A stretch of DNA of 64,000 nucleotides from Leptolyngbya sp. FACHB-8 (GCF_014695575.1 NZ_JACJOO010000019.1:1-64000); one strand, 5' to 3'. Counted from the stretch's first letter, positions 26,191 to 35,770 are shown. Notes: generated by a model from the letters alone, not told the origin. Numbers and translations are program-made.

Positions 26191-28503
26191 CTAACGGTAA
26201 CAGTTCACCTGTTGCAGTAAGGATTGCCGAAGCCTCGCATCTTGAAGAGTTTGAATTACTTGCCGAGCCTGAGACATTTGACCCAGTTGGGCATATCTGA
26301 GGGCGATCGCCCCCAGCAAACTCCCCCGATCGCGGTCATCCTCCATGCTGAGAGGTGCTTCACCACCGCGAATCATAACCGTTTGCGATTCGTCTCCGGG
26401 TACGGTACGGGCCACCTGAAATGCCTGATTGAGCAGAGTAGCGGCTTGGGGGCGATCGTCCATTAAGCGGTAGCGATCGGATAAGGAGATAAACCAGAAG
26501 GATTGCAATGCCGGGTCATTCAACCGAGTGATTCCTGTTTCAACGGTTGGGAAATCACCCATCTGGATTGCTTTTTCGATCGCCTCATTAATTTTAGCTA
26601 GCCGCTCTGAAGGCTCCGGAATCGCCTCGGCGACTCGTAATGCCGCACGGGGTTGCTTGTTAAAGGCTAACTGCTCAGCCAGTGTTCGCAAAGCATAGGT
26701 ATGGCTAGTACTATCCTCAATAGTTTGGGCGGCAGCAATGGCTTGATCCAGCATTTGTATGGCCTGTTCCTCTTGCCCAGAGGTCAAGTAAGCTTGAGCG
26801 ATCGCCCCGAAAACAGCCGTTTGAGTTGAGGCATCGTCAATGGATGCAGCCTGTGCAATCGCTTGATTAAACAACGTTGTCGATTGTTCTGACTGCCCCA
26901 GCAGTTTTGACTCAGCTGCAATGATGGCCAGAATCCGGGGTTGAAATCCCAGATCAACGTTTGCTTCCTGGGCAATGGGTAATGCGGCGTCGATATCACC
27001 CTGGTGTGCTAAGCCCCGAGCCGTTTTTGAAAACAAGTTATCGCGCCAACTGGCAAAACTGGGTGGAATTTGTTTAGTAATTTGTAGAGCTGCATCATAG
27101 CGCTGATCAGCAATCGCACGTTCTCCCAGAGCCGTCAATACATCCACTCGGTCGAAGGGTATTTCTTCCCCCGCTTGAATCGTTTGGGCAATGCGCACAC
27201 CATAGTCATAGCGTCCCCGTTCAGCCACCTGATCCATTAATTGTTGACGAGCCGAGTTCTGGGCATTGACATCCGGAATGGTTCCCAGCTTTTCAATAGC
27301 CTGACCCAGTCGGGTTTCAGCGCGGTTTTCTTCGCCAGCCTGAGCATAGAGCAGAGCGATCGCCCCCAACCCAGGAGCTTGCACAGCCGGGTCCGCGATC
27401 GTTTGCACCGTTTCGTCGGCCTTGGCAATCAGACCACCTGCCTCACCATAACGTCGGGCTACGGCCACCAGTGCCGTATCAGCGGTTCCCAGCGATCGCG
27501 TCTCACTTACAGCTTGTCCGTAAATTTCATCGGCCTGCTGTGGCTGCTGGGCCGTAAGGTGCCCGGCGAACGCAGCCAGCGGGATCACTCGATCCTGAGT
27601 AGGCAAACTTTGCAGCACCTCCAGAGCCCGGCCAACCTGCCCCTTTTCTCGGTACTGTTCGGCAACAGCCACCATGACTGTGGCTGTATATCCAGGCACC
27701 GGGATGGATTGCGCGATGGAAAGGGCGCGATCGGGCATATCAATTTGTTCGTAAATGCTGGCAATCCGTTCCAGCACAGCAGCTCGGCGGTAAGGGTTGG
27801 GGTCGTTGATAGATTGGGCTAAGGGTAGCGATCGCTCAAGGGTACGGGCTGCAAGATCTGACTGTCCGGCATTTTTATACGCTTCGGCAATGCCATTCAG
27901 GGCGATCGCCTTCAGCTCGGCCCCCTGAATGGTATTACTGGCAATCATGGCCTGTCCCAAAATATTAACGCTCTGGTCGGGCTGCCCCACCTGGGTGTAA
28001 TCGTTCGCCAGAGCCGTTAAGGTACGGGTTTTAGATGCACTGTAGCTAGGGCTAATGGTTTGTGCGACATCAAAAGCAGCCGATAGAACGGCGATCGCGG
28101 CCTGAGGCTGTTGAGGCGAGACAGATTGCATCAGCCGGTCGAGGGGGCTACTGTAGGCAACATTTTCCCCCAAGCTCCCTACCAGACGTTCCAGCAAACC
28201 GATTCGGGCAGAGCCATTGGGCATCACCCGGATACGTTGCAGGATCATCACCAGGAGCTGAGAACCATACTCAATACGACCATTAGTGATAGCCTGCTCT
28301 GCCTGCTCTAACCCCATGTTTAATAAGGCTTCTTCAGATTGTTGCCGCTCAGTCTGGCAGGTGGGTGCTGCGTTTTGAACCGATTGCGCTACCAGGACAG
28401 CAGCCAAAACAGGTTGAAGTGCGCTACTTGTGGCGATCGCAGAACTGACACACAAAATAGTGCTGATTTTCCAGAGAACTTTATGAGGCTTAAAGGAAGA
28501 CAT
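26191..28503 (-). CDS. Exported helical-repeat (TPR-like) protein
   Basis: 770-aa protein with an N-terminal basic stretch and a hydrophobic segment resembling a signal peptide (residues ~10-35, ending near VLAA). The rest consists of ~20 degenerate helical hairpins of TPR type, with recurring motifs such as IA-AYAQAG, A-IAQAI and ALRVAEAIPEP. No enzymatic motif is visible. Two cysteines lie near the ends of the mature part (APTCQTE and the final QQVNCYR). Such proteins usually serve as periplasmic scaffolds; partners are unknown. Monocistronic, with repeats on both sides. Confidence 0.8.
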   Translation of the reverse strand: MSSFKPHKVLWKISTILCVSSAIATSSALQPVLAAVLVAQSVQNAAPTCQTERQQSEEALLNMGLEQAEQAITNGRIEYGSQLLVMILQRIRVMPNGSARIGLLERLVGSLGENVAYSSPLDRLMQSVSPQQPQAAIAVLSAAFDVAQTISPSYSASKTRTLTALANDYTQVGQPDQSVNILGQAMIASNTIQGAELKAIALNGIAEAYKNAGQSDLAARTLERSLPLAQSINDPNPYRRAAVLERIASIYEQIDMPDRALSIAQSIPVPGYTATVMVAVAEQYREKGQVGRALEVLQSLPTQDRVIPLAAFAGHLTAQQPQQADEIYGQAVSETRSLGTADTALVAVARRYGEAGGLIAKADETVQTIADPAVQAPGLGAIALLYAQAGEENRAETRLGQAIEKLGTIPDVNAQNSARQQLMDQVAERGRYDYGVRIAQTIQAGEEIPFDRVDVLTALGERAIADQRYDAALQITKQIPPSFASWRDNLFSKTARGLAHQGDIDAALPIAQEANVDLGFQPRILAIIAAESKLLGQSEQSTTLFNQAIAQAASIDDASTQTAVFGAIAQAYLTSGQEEQAIQMLDQAIAAAQTIEDSTSHTYALRTLAEQLAFNKQPRAALRVAEAIPEPSERLAKINEAIEKAIQMGDFPTVETGITRLNDPALQSFWFISLSDRYRLMDDRPQAATLLNQAFQVARTVPGDESQTVMIRGGEAPLSMEDDRDRGSLLGAIALRYAQLGQMSQARQVIQTLQDARLRQSLLQQVNCYR

Positions 28504-28725
28504 TTGACATTTCTAGCCATAGATAATGTGAAGAGCGACGATACTGGAACAACAATCTACGGTTTTCCAGACGTGCCTCATGCATTCGCATTTACGATCC
28601 AAGACGCTGATGGATCAATCTAGGTGCCTTCAAATTACAACGTTGTTCAACAGACCGCCTGTATGAATCGTTTTTTGAGGGTGCGAGAGGTTGCACAGCC
28701 AAGCGAGCAACCCACACAGGAGATC

Positions 28726-28834
28726 CAGGGTAGGGAGGCGCTGCCTCCTACCCTGAAAGCTTTGCGGGTGTGGCAAGCCTTGCCTGCCACACCCGCAAAG
28801 CTAAGTTTTTAATCTGCACAAGCGGGATGCACCC
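28726..28834. repeat. Two hairpins; the second is family D, copy 1
   Basis: CAGGGTAGGGAGGCGC and complement form 28726-28755. Then AGCTTTGCGGGTGTGGCA and complement form 28758-28801, followed by TTTTTAATCTGCACAAGCGG and GATGCACCC. The tail matches copies at 42948 and 62371, where the core stem is different. It lies right after the stop-side of the ABC gene at 28846. Confidence 0.75.
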
Positions 28835-28845
28835 TTCTGGATGTT

Positions 28846-30603
28846 TTAATCGGCTCCCATTTGGAGGGCATAGAGATTGGCATAGACACCCTGACGAGCC
28901 ATCAGTTCGGCATGAGTGCCGCGCTCGGCAATCTGGCCCTGTTGGATGACGAGCACCTGATCAGCCTGGGTAACGGTGCTGAGACGGTGGGCAATGACAA
29001 AGCTCGTGCGGTTTTGGAGGAGACGGGCGATCGCCTCCTGCACCAATGCCTCTGTCCGCGTATCAATGCTGCTTGTCGCCTCATCCAGAACCAGAATGCG
29101 GGGATTGACCAGCACAGCCCGAGCAATGCTCACCAACTGCCGCTGTCCCTGGCTGAGGGGAGCACCGCGTTCTCCCAGTTGAGTGCTGTAACCCTGGGGA
29201 AGGGTCGTGATAAATTCATGCACATTGGCGGCTTGAGCGGCGGCTTCAATTTCTGCATGGCTGGCATGGGAAGCACCAAAAGCAATGTTTTCAGCCACAG
29301 TGCCACTAAATAGCAGGTTATCCTGCAACACAATCCCGATCTGACGGCGCAAACTGGCCTGAGTCACCCGCCGCACATCCAACCCATCAATTTTGACGGC
29401 CCCATCCGTCACATCATAAAACCGCAGAATCAGGTTGATAATCGTACTTTTTCCCGCGCCTGTGGGCCCCACTAAGGCAATCATTTGCCCCGGTTCCGCG
29501 ATTAAGTTGACGTCGTTCAAGACCCGCTGGTTAGGGGTGTATCCAAAAGACACGTTTTCAAAACGGACTTCCCCCTGAATGGGTGGCATCTCCCAGGCAT
29601 TAGGGGCGTCCTGCAATTGGGCGGGCTCATCCAACAGGAAAAAGATGCGATCCAACCCTGCCAGAGCCGACTGCGCCTGAGTATAAAACTGGCTCAGAAT
29701 TTGAATGGGACGGAAAAACTGCTGCACGTATAGCAGAAAGGACGTAACCATTCCTACGGTTGCGGCTCCTGTCACGGCCAGGTAGCCCCCGTAGGCCATT
29801 ACCCCTGCGGTTGCAAGAGTATTCAAAAAGTCGATTGAAGGTAAAAATGCTGCCGTTACAGCTACCGCCTGTACATTGGCTCGACGATTAGCAGCATTGA
29901 GGCTGTCAAACTCTTCAATGTTGAGCTGGGTGCGGTTAAAGGCCTGAGCTTCGCGCACGCTACCAATGTCTTCTTCTAACTTGGCGGAGAGTTCGCCAAT
30001 GGTCTCGCGGGTAACCCGGAACCGCTGTCTGGCCCAGCGCGAGAAGAACCCGGTCGTAAATACCATCAAGGGCACCACCAAATTGCTGAGCAGCGCAAGC
30101 GGCACATTAATAGAAAACATGGCAATAATGATGCCCACCAGGCTGAAGGTCTGGCCCAACATCTGGGGAATGGTGAGACCGAATGCCTGATTTACGGTGT
30201 TGACATCATTAATTAAGCGGCTCATCAGATCGCCCGCTTCACTGCGATCGAAAAAGCTGACGGGCAAACTTTGAATTTTAGTGAAAATATCTTCCCGCAA
30301 CTGGCCCAGCAAGCGCTGCATGATCGAACCCATGCGCAAGATTTGACCGCGAGTTGCCCACACCCCCAGGCCATAAATCAGGGCTAGAAAGATCAACAGT
30401 TGCACCAATCCAGGCCAATTGCCCTGAAGAATCAGGTGATCGATAGCCCAACCAATCAGCAACGGACCAATAGACAGGCTAGATGCACCCAACAGAACGA
30501 GTAGAAACGCGACCGGAAGTTCATCCCGGTAGGGTAAAAAGTACTGGAGAAAACGGCTCAGGGTCGAGGCTTTGAGTTTGGCATCGGTTCCAGCTTGCAT
30601 CAT
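28846..30603 (-). CDS. ABC exporter half-transporter (canonical ATPase site)
   Basis: 585-aa half ABC exporter: six membrane helices in residues ~30-320, then an ATPase domain with Walker A GPTGAGKST, signature LSQGQRQ, Walker B LVLDEATSSID with the catalytic Glu, and an H-loop AHRLST. It starts with the ATG of a TAATG overlap with the stop of the preceding ABC gene, so the two are translationally coupled and very probably form a heterodimer. The substrate is unknown; drugs, lipids or peptides are usual for this group. Confidence 0.92.
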   Translation of the reverse strand: MMQAGTDAKLKASTLSRFLQYFLPYRDELPVAFLLVLLGASSLSIGPLLIGWAIDHLILQGNWPGLVQLLIFLALIYGLGVWATRGQILRMGSIMQRLLGQLREDIFTKIQSLPVSFFDRSEAGDLMSRLINDVNTVNQAFGLTIPQMLGQTFSLVGIIIAMFSINVPLALLSNLVVPLMVFTTGFFSRWARQRFRVTRETIGELSAKLEEDIGSVREAQAFNRTQLNIEEFDSLNAANRRANVQAVAVTAAFLPSIDFLNTLATAGVMAYGGYLAVTGAATVGMVTSFLLYVQQFFRPIQILSQFYTQAQSALAGLDRIFFLLDEPAQLQDAPNAWEMPPIQGEVRFENVSFGYTPNQRVLNDVNLIAEPGQMIALVGPTGAGKSTIINLILRFYDVTDGAVKIDGLDVRRVTQASLRRQIGIVLQDNLLFSGTVAENIAFGASHASHAEIEAAAQAANVHEFITTLPQGYSTQLGERGAPLSQGQRQLVSIARAVLVNPRILVLDEATSSIDTRTEALVQEAIARLLQNRTSFVIAHRLSTVTQADQVLVIQQGQIAERGTHAELMARQGVYANLYALQMGAD

Positions 30604-32384
30604 TAAATTACCTCCTGACCCTGCTTTACCTGAGATTCCAAAATCACCCCATACAGAGGGCTGGTACGCATCAGCTCTTCATGGCTGCCCTGGGCGACGA
30701 GACGGCCTCTGTCCATTAGCAAAATGCGGTCAGCGGTACGTACCGTACTAATCCGCTGCGCTACCACAAACGCGGTACAGGTACGCCGACGCATCAGGTC
30801 GTCGAGAGCTGCTTGAATTTGGGATGCGGTTTGGGCATCTACAGCGGATGTGCTGTCATCCAGAATCAAAACACTATAGTCGGTGAGGAGGGTGCGAGCG
30901 ATCGCCACCCGCTGCTTCTGCCCACCCGACAGACCTACCCCCCGTTCGCCCACAATTGTGTCGTAGCCCTCGGGCAAACTCATTATAAAGTCATGAATTT
31001 GCGCAGCCTTTGCCACCTCAATGACCTGTTCCAGCGTAGCCTCTGGTTTGGCATAGGTCAGGTTGTCAAACAGGGTGCCTGAAAACAGCGTAGTTTCCTG
31101 AAAAACAATACCGATGTGCGATCGCAAACTCTCCAGGGTGAAGTCGCGTACATCCCGCCCATCAATCCGCACAGCTCCCGATGTGACGTCATAAAACCGG
31201 GGCAATAAATTCACCACCGTACTTTTTCCGGATCCCGTCATGCCGAGAATCGCGATCAGCTCATTGGGTTTGGTTTCAAAAGAAACGTTGGAGAGGGTAG
31301 GAACTGTGGCACCCGGATAGCGAAAGGAGACGTTTTCAAAGGTGATGCGCCCACCACAAGTTGTAAAGGGAGCCGCATTGGGGCGATTGCGAATTTCAAT
31401 CTCGGCATCCACCACTTCATAAACTCGTTCAGCAGAGACAGCGGCCTGAGCGATCGCCGGAGCCGCGAATCCAATTAATAACACGGGTTGTAAGATCAGG
31501 ATGAGATAGGAGTTGAACGCTACCAGTTCTCCCACCGAAAAGCGGCCCCCTATCACGGCCGCGCCACCATAGCCAATAACGGCGAGTGTCACCAAATTGC
31601 TCAGTAGAAAGATAAATGGAAAGGTGTTACGAATCGCCCGTACGGTTTTCATGTTCGCAGCCACCAGATCATGATTGAGATTGGTGTAGCGCTCCGTTTC
31701 CACCGACTCACGCACGAAGGCTTTCACCACTCGCACCCCCAACAGGTTCTCTTGCAGCACTCCGTTCAGATCGCTGAGCTGTTCTTGTACCTGGCGAAAT
31801 AACTGACTATTGCGTTGCAGGAAGCGTGCCATCAACCATCCCGACATGGGCACAACGGTCAGACTGATGAGTGCTAGTTCCCAATTCATCAGCAGCAAGA
31901 TCACGGCGATCGCCAACAACGTTACCGAACCACTGATCACCTGAATCAAACTGGTGCTGAGAAAGGTACGGATTTGTTCAATGTCACTGGTGACACGGGT
32001 CAGCAGTTGTGAGGTCTGCGATTGATCGTGATAACTAAAGCTGAGGTTTTGAATTTTGCTAAAAATACGATTGCGCAGGTCATACACAACACTTTGAGAC
32101 AGAGCCTCGGCGCAGAAGCTTTGGCCAAAGTTGAAGAGGCCACGGGCGATCGCTGCCACCACCAACCCCGCCGCACTATAAAGCACAACAGTTAAATTCT
32201 GCTCCGCAATCCCCTGGTCGATCGCCCATCGAAATAGCTGTGGCGTAGCGGCATAAGCAGCAATTAAGCATAGAGCGCTCCCTAACGTCCCCAGGGTGAG
32301 CCAGGGGTAAGTTTTGAGATTTTCTAGAACCCGCTGCAGCGGTTGGCGGGATGACGGTTCCGAAGGCTGGGATGACTGAACCAA
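30603..32384 (-). CDS. ABC exporter half-transporter (degenerate ATPase site)
   Basis: 593-aa half ABC exporter with a six-helix membrane domain and an ATPase domain: Walker A GMTGSGKST, signature LSGGQKQ, Walker B LILDDSTSAVD. The position of the catalytic Glu is Asp, and the switch His region reads AQRIST instead of AHRIST, so this subunit contributes the degenerate site of an asymmetric pair. It is the first gene of a two-gene operon. The frame begins at a TTG (32384); the following residues are a soluble N-terminus, so a slightly later start is possible. Role: with its partner, ATP-driven export across the inner membrane. Confidence 0.9.
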   Translation of the reverse strand: MVQSSQPSEPSSRQPLQRVLENLKTYPWLTLGTLGSALCLIAAYAATPQLFRWAIDQGIAEQNLTVVLYSAAGLVVAAIARGLFNFGQSFCAEALSQSVVYDLRNRIFSKIQNLSFSYHDQSQTSQLLTRVTSDIEQIRTFLSTSLIQVISGSVTLLAIAVILLLMNWELALISLTVVPMSGWLMARFLQRNSQLFRQVQEQLSDLNGVLQENLLGVRVVKAFVRESVETERYTNLNHDLVAANMKTVRAIRNTFPFIFLLSNLVTLAVIGYGGAAVIGGRFSVGELVAFNSYLILILQPVLLIGFAAPAIAQAAVSAERVYEVVDAEIEIRNRPNAAPFTTCGGRITFENVSFRYPGATVPTLSNVSFETKPNELIAILGMTGSGKSTVVNLLPRFYDVTSGAVRIDGRDVRDFTLESLRSHIGIVFQETTLFSGTLFDNLTYAKPEATLEQVIEVAKAAQIHDFIMSLPEGYDTIVGERGVGLSGGQKQRVAIARTLLTDYSVLILDDSTSAVDAQTASQIQAALDDLMRRRTCTAFVVAQRISTVRTADRILLMDRGRLVAQGSHEELMRTSPLYGVILESQVKQGQEVI

Positions 32385-32478
32385 CGCTGGACTCCTGCGA
32401 CACCTGACGAACTCTTAAACCGTAACAGGTCAAACATGAGTTCGAATAGCGTTGGAGGGGGTGATCTTATAACCCCTT

Positions 32479-32550
32479 CCGATCTAGTAGATCCGAGAAA
32501 TAGATGTGAAACATCGCCCCACATTCATCTCACGCATCTATCAGATCGGA
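32479..32550. repeat. Branched inverted repeat
   Basis: TCCGATCT pairs with AGATCGGA over a 72-base span that contains a second inner pair (ATAGATG/CATCTAT). It lies in the ~300-bp gap between the divergent ABC operon and the cyclase gene. No other content is recognised in the gap. Confidence 0.5.
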
Positions 32551-32690
32551 AAATACTGTGTAAAGCACGATACATTTTGACCCTAATCGGGCAATACTAA
32601 TGGCATCAATGACTTAGGAAAACCCTACTTTGCAATCTTCAGGTCGGTGGTTGGAAGTGGTATCTAGCAGAAAGGTACGAGTTCGAGCCC

Positions 32691-34397
32691 GTGGAAACAG
32701 GATATCGTGTGACAGAGAAGGTAAAGCGCTCTAGACGCGCATGGGTCAAGACAGCTCAATCGACATTAGCCAATTGGCTACTTGGGTTAGCGAACCGACT
32801 AGAGCCAGGAAACAGAGAGCAGAGTTTACAGATTCCGCCTCCCAGAAAAAATATCCCTTCTATAGTCCCTGCAAGACCTGAGAATGAGGGCGATCGCCTG
32901 ACTGCCCTGAAGCGCTATGAAATTTTGGATAGCGCGGCTGAAGAAGAATTTGACGATCTCGTTCGTCTGGCATCTTACATCTGCGGCACACCGATCGCGC
33001 TGATCAGCCTAACCGATTCGCATCGGCAGTGGTTCAAGTCAAAACTGGGAACACCTCTGCCAGAACTGCCGCGAGAAATGACCTTCTGCTCCCATGCCAT
33101 TCTCGAACCCATGCAACCGATGGTGGTGCAAGACGCTTTAGATGACGATCGCTTCGCCGACAATCCATTAGTCTCTAACGATCCCAACCTGCGATTTTAT
33201 GCCGGACATCCCCTGGTCACCCCCGACGGTTATCCATTGGGAACGCTTTGTGTGATGGATTATATTCCCCGCCACCTCAACTCAGCTCAGCTTGAGGCAC
33301 TACAGATGGTAGGGCGCTGTGTCATGACACAAATGGAACTCCGGCTGAATCTCAAACGTCTGGAACACCAACGCACACAGCAACAAGAAACGGAAGCCAA
33401 ACTGCGAGCATCTGACCAGCAGGTCGTCAATTTGCTGGAACACATGACAGATGCTTTCCTTGCCACCGATCGCCAGGGACACTTTAGCTACATCAACCAG
33501 GAAGCAGCGACTATTTTGCAACGGGAGAAGCATCTTCTTTTGGGGCACGTGATTTGGGACGTGCTGCCAGAGTTGATTGGGTCTACCTTTGAGCAAAAAT
33601 TTCGGTGGGCATTAGCGCACCAAACAAATGTGGTTCTGGAAGAATTCTATAAACCCAGCAACCGATGGTTAGAGGTACGCATCTTCCCGTCCTATGATGG
33701 AGTATCTGTCTTCTTCCATGACATTACGACGCGCAAAAATACGGAAGTGGCTCTGCGCTTGGCGCAAGAGAAATCCGATCGCCTGTTGTTGAATATTATT
33801 CCCCAATCAATTGCTGAGCGGCTAAAACAGAATTCAGCCGCCATTGCCGATGACTTTGAAGATGTCACGGTTCTGTTTGCCGATATTGTCGGTTTTACAG
33901 AACTGAGTAGCCAGGTGTCACCGATTAAGCTAGTCGGATTACTCAATCAGATTTTTTCTGTCTTTGATCGATTGGCTGAACAGCATGGGTTAGAAAAAAT
34001 CAAAACCATTGGGGACGCATATATGGTTGCAGGGGGGTTACCTGAGCCCCAGCCCAATCATGCAGAAGCTGCAGCACGAATGGCACTCGATATGCAGCAG
34101 GAAATCATCCAGTTTACAGCCCGAGAAAACCAACCCATTGCTCTGCGCATTGGTCTTCACACGGGCCCGGTGGTAGCAGGGGTTATTGGTTCCCGAAAGT
34201 TCAGCTACGACTTGTGGGGAGATACAGTGAATATTGCCAGCCGGATGGAATCCTGTGGGGTGAGTGGTGGCATTCAAGTCACCGATTCAACCTATGAGCG
34301 TTTGCGCGACCAATACTGGTTTGAACCCCGAGGCATGGTCAGCGTTAAAGGAAAAGGCGAGATGATGACTTACTGGCTAAAAGGAGCCATGCCATAG
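32691..34397 (+). CDS. GAF-PAS adenylate cyclase (class III)
   Basis: 568-aa soluble cyclase. After a basic N-terminus come a GAF domain (~70-230; ALKRYEILDSA opening, FCSHAIL, GTLCVMD), a PAS domain (~240-350) and a class III nucleotide cyclase domain (~375-560) with both metal aspartates (TVLFADIVGF and GDAYMVAGG). The purine-specificity positions are Lys (EKIKTIGD) and Asp (SYDLWGDTVN), which indicates ATP, so the product should be cAMP. The frame opens at a GTG with weak ribosome-binding context; a second GTG lies six codons in. It is divergent from the ABC operon. Likely input is a small ligand or redox/light cue through GAF or PAS. Confidence 0.9.
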   Translation: METGYRVTEKVKRSRRAWVKTAQSTLANWLLGLANRLEPGNREQSLQIPPPRKNIPSIVPARPENEGDRLTALKRYEILDSAAEEEFDDLVRLASYICGTPIALISLTDSHRQWFKSKLGTPLPELPREMTFCSHAILEPMQPMVVQDALDDDRFADNPLVSNDPNLRFYAGHPLVTPDGYPLGTLCVMDYIPRHLNSAQLEALQMVGRCVMTQMELRLNLKRLEHQRTQQQETEAKLRASDQQVVNLLEHMTDAFLATDRQGHFSYINQEAATILQREKHLLLGHVIWDVLPELIGSTFEQKFRWALAHQTNVVLEEFYKPSNRWLEVRIFPSYDGVSVFFHDITTRKNTEVALRLAQEKSDRLLLNIIPQSIAERLKQNSAAIADDFEDVTVLFADIVGFTELSSQVSPIKLVGLLNQIFSVFDRLAEQHGLEKIKTIGDAYMVAGGLPEPQPNHAEAAARMALDMQQEIIQFTARENQPIALRIGLHTGPVVAGVIGSRKFSYDLWGDTVNIASRMESCGVSGGIQVTDSTYERLRDQYWFEPRGMVSVKGKGEMMTYWLKGAMP

Positions 34398-34452
34398 GGG
34401 CCAAGACGTGCCTTAAAAGCTGCTACGCGAGTTCTCTATGTTTAGGAAATTC

Positions 34453-34487
34453 CTGTTGTGTGTGGTATACGAAGCACATCACACAAC
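34453..34487. repeat. Variable-core hairpin, family F, copy 2
   Basis: TGTTGTGTGTGGTATACGAA and an imperfect complement, followed by AATGCGTAAGTCCTG, the right edge shared with the copies at 43051 and 49648. It sits ~55 bases after the cyclase stop. Confidence 0.65.
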
Positions 34488-34505
34488 AAAAATGCGTAAG
34501 TCCTG

Positions 34506-34567
34506 AACCTGTAATTCCTTTTAGGGGAGTGGCGGCTTAGCCACTCCCCTAAAAGGAATTACAGGTT
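34506..34567. repeat. Variable-core repeat, family G, copy 2
   Basis: AACCTGTAATTCC and GGAATTACAGGTT enclose the stem TTTTAGGGGAGTGGC with its complement. The ends match 18240-18304, but the stem sequence is different. Confidence 0.85.
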
Positions 34568-34650
34568 GTTTCATTTGTGATCCTAGGAGTTTTTGTTTGT
34601 ACGCTCGTGTATAAACATTCAATCCCGAAAGCAAGGTCTAGCAGTCCGTC

Positions 34651-34735
34651 AATGTTTAGGTGTGGGGTAACCCCACACCTAAACATTAAATTCCAGGACT
34701 TTTTGAGGGGTCTACGGCCCCTCAAAAAGTCCTGG
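34651..34735. repeat. Two adjacent perfect hairpins
   Basis: 34651-34687 is a perfect palindrome beginning AATGTTTAGGTGTGGGG. 34693-34735 pairs CCAGGACTTTTTGAGGGG with its complement around a TCTACGG-type loop. The first resembles the core at 39989. Confidence 0.8.
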
Positions 34736-34743
34736 ATAGAAGA

Positions 34744-34844
34744 CTAGTATGCTGAGGCGGAAATCCATCACCTATGTTTTTGTGTGGGGTGCGAAGCACC
34801 CCACACAAAAACATAGTATGCAAACTTAGGCGGCAGCCTACTAG
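34744..34844. repeat. Variable-core repeat, family B, copy 1
   Basis: CTAGTATGCTGAGGCGG ... ACTTAGGCGGCAGCCTACTAG encloses ATCACCTATGTTTTTGTGTG and its complement with a GAA loop. Other copies: 36672-36773 and 53201-53300. Its last bases overlap the stop codon of the AlkB-like gene. Confidence 0.85.
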
Positions 34845-35425
34845 CCAATCACACGAAAGGTTAAGTTGATGCGGGGTGAAACGGGACGTTTGGTTTTAGG
34901 AATCTGGTGCTGCCAGTGATGTTGCGTTGCCCCTCGCATCAGTAAGAGACTTCCTGAGGTGAGTTCCACTTGATGCTTCAGGGTTTTATCAAACCGATGC
35001 CGCAACATAAATCGTCGGGTTCCTCCCAAACTGAGGGAGCCGATAACTGGATTGTGTCCCAATTCGGGTTCATCGTCACTGTGCCAACCCATGCTGTCAT
35101 TTCCATCCCGATACAGGTTGAGAAGCACACTGTTATACACAACGCCCGAGATAGCATCGGCCTTTACTTTTAGATCAAGCAACGGTGGTATCCAGGGGGT
35201 TGGCATCATCGTGAGATTTGAGTAAGTATAGGATTTACCGGGATCTCCATACCAGGCTGTGAGTCGGGGTTGCAGCAGCGATCGCCCAAACAATGTAATA
35301 GCATCCTGCCGCCATTGAATACGCTGAGTCAACTCTGTCAGGAAGCGATCGCTCTCCGATACATTCAAGAAGTTGGGGTAAAACTGGATGTCTGCATCGG
35401 GTAGGGGCAAGGAAAGCTTGAGCAT
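34841..35425 (-). CDS. AlkB-like 2OG-Fe(II) oxygenase
   Basis: 194-aa protein of the AlkB family of iron/2-oxoglutarate dioxygenases, which remove alkyl groups from DNA or RNA bases. The iron ligands are visible as WHSDDE (His-x-Asp) and the distal His in GATQHHWQHQIPK, with the 2-oxoglutarate-binding Arg in SPRINLTFR. AWYGDPGKSYTYS matches the substrate-binding lid of ALKBH2/3-like members. The ATG at 35425 (MLKLSLPLPDADIQFY) is chosen; the frame is open 41 codons further up but without domain content. The stop codon lies inside a family B repeat. Divergent from the H1-tailed HTH gene. Probably cytoplasmic DNA repair. Confidence 0.9.
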   Translation of the reverse strand: MLKLSLPLPDADIQFYPNFLNVSESDRFLTELTQRIQWRQDAITLFGRSLLQPRLTAWYGDPGKSYTYSNLTMMPTPWIPPLLDLKVKADAISGVVYNSVLLNLYRDGNDSMGWHSDDEPELGHNPVIGSLSLGGTRRFMLRHRFDKTLKHQVELTSGSLLLMRGATQHHWQHQIPKTKRPVSPRINLTFRVIG

Positions 35426-35733
35426 ATAACGCAGCAACGGAAGATTAATGAAGTTTAATACCAGTTCAGAATGAAGATGTCGCTGACTTCGTGACCCACC
35501 CGAGTTCCCATAGAAGGTGGGGTGCATCCTGATTCGGAAGAAATACAAGCCTGAGCAATATCATCGAGCAACAGGTAAAAGGCGCCAACGGGAACAACAG
35601 GGTAATAGAAATCTGACAAAAGTAAGAATTAATCGCAGATGACCCTAAATAAATGGTAATTCCTTCCAAATTTAAGCTAAAAGTAATGCAGGACTCGTAC
35701 GAGTGATCGCAAGATTCAATACGAGGGCAGAAA

Positions 35734-35750
35734 TCAACTATCCACCTATT
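35734..35750 (+). promoter_or_regulatory. Conserved upstream block of the H1-tailed HTH paralogs
   Basis: TCAACTATCCACCTATT lies 20 bases before the ATG at 35771, and the same 17 bases lie at the same distance before the paralog start at 60169 (on the other strand). A further GAGAA is shared between the block and the ATG. It may be a protein-binding site or conserved leader for both genes. Confidence 0.6.
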
Positions 35751-35770
35751 TGATATCCGAGAATACACCT

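Noticed and set aside
28339-28623. 94-codon ORF antisense to the start of the exported repeat protein
   Set aside because: Its first half is a shadow of the signal-peptide region; the second half is unique but has no own start signal.
32640-32700. tRNA-like GAGTTCGAGCCC
   Set aside because: Only the T-loop-like string is present; no acceptor stem or anticodon arm can be folded around it.
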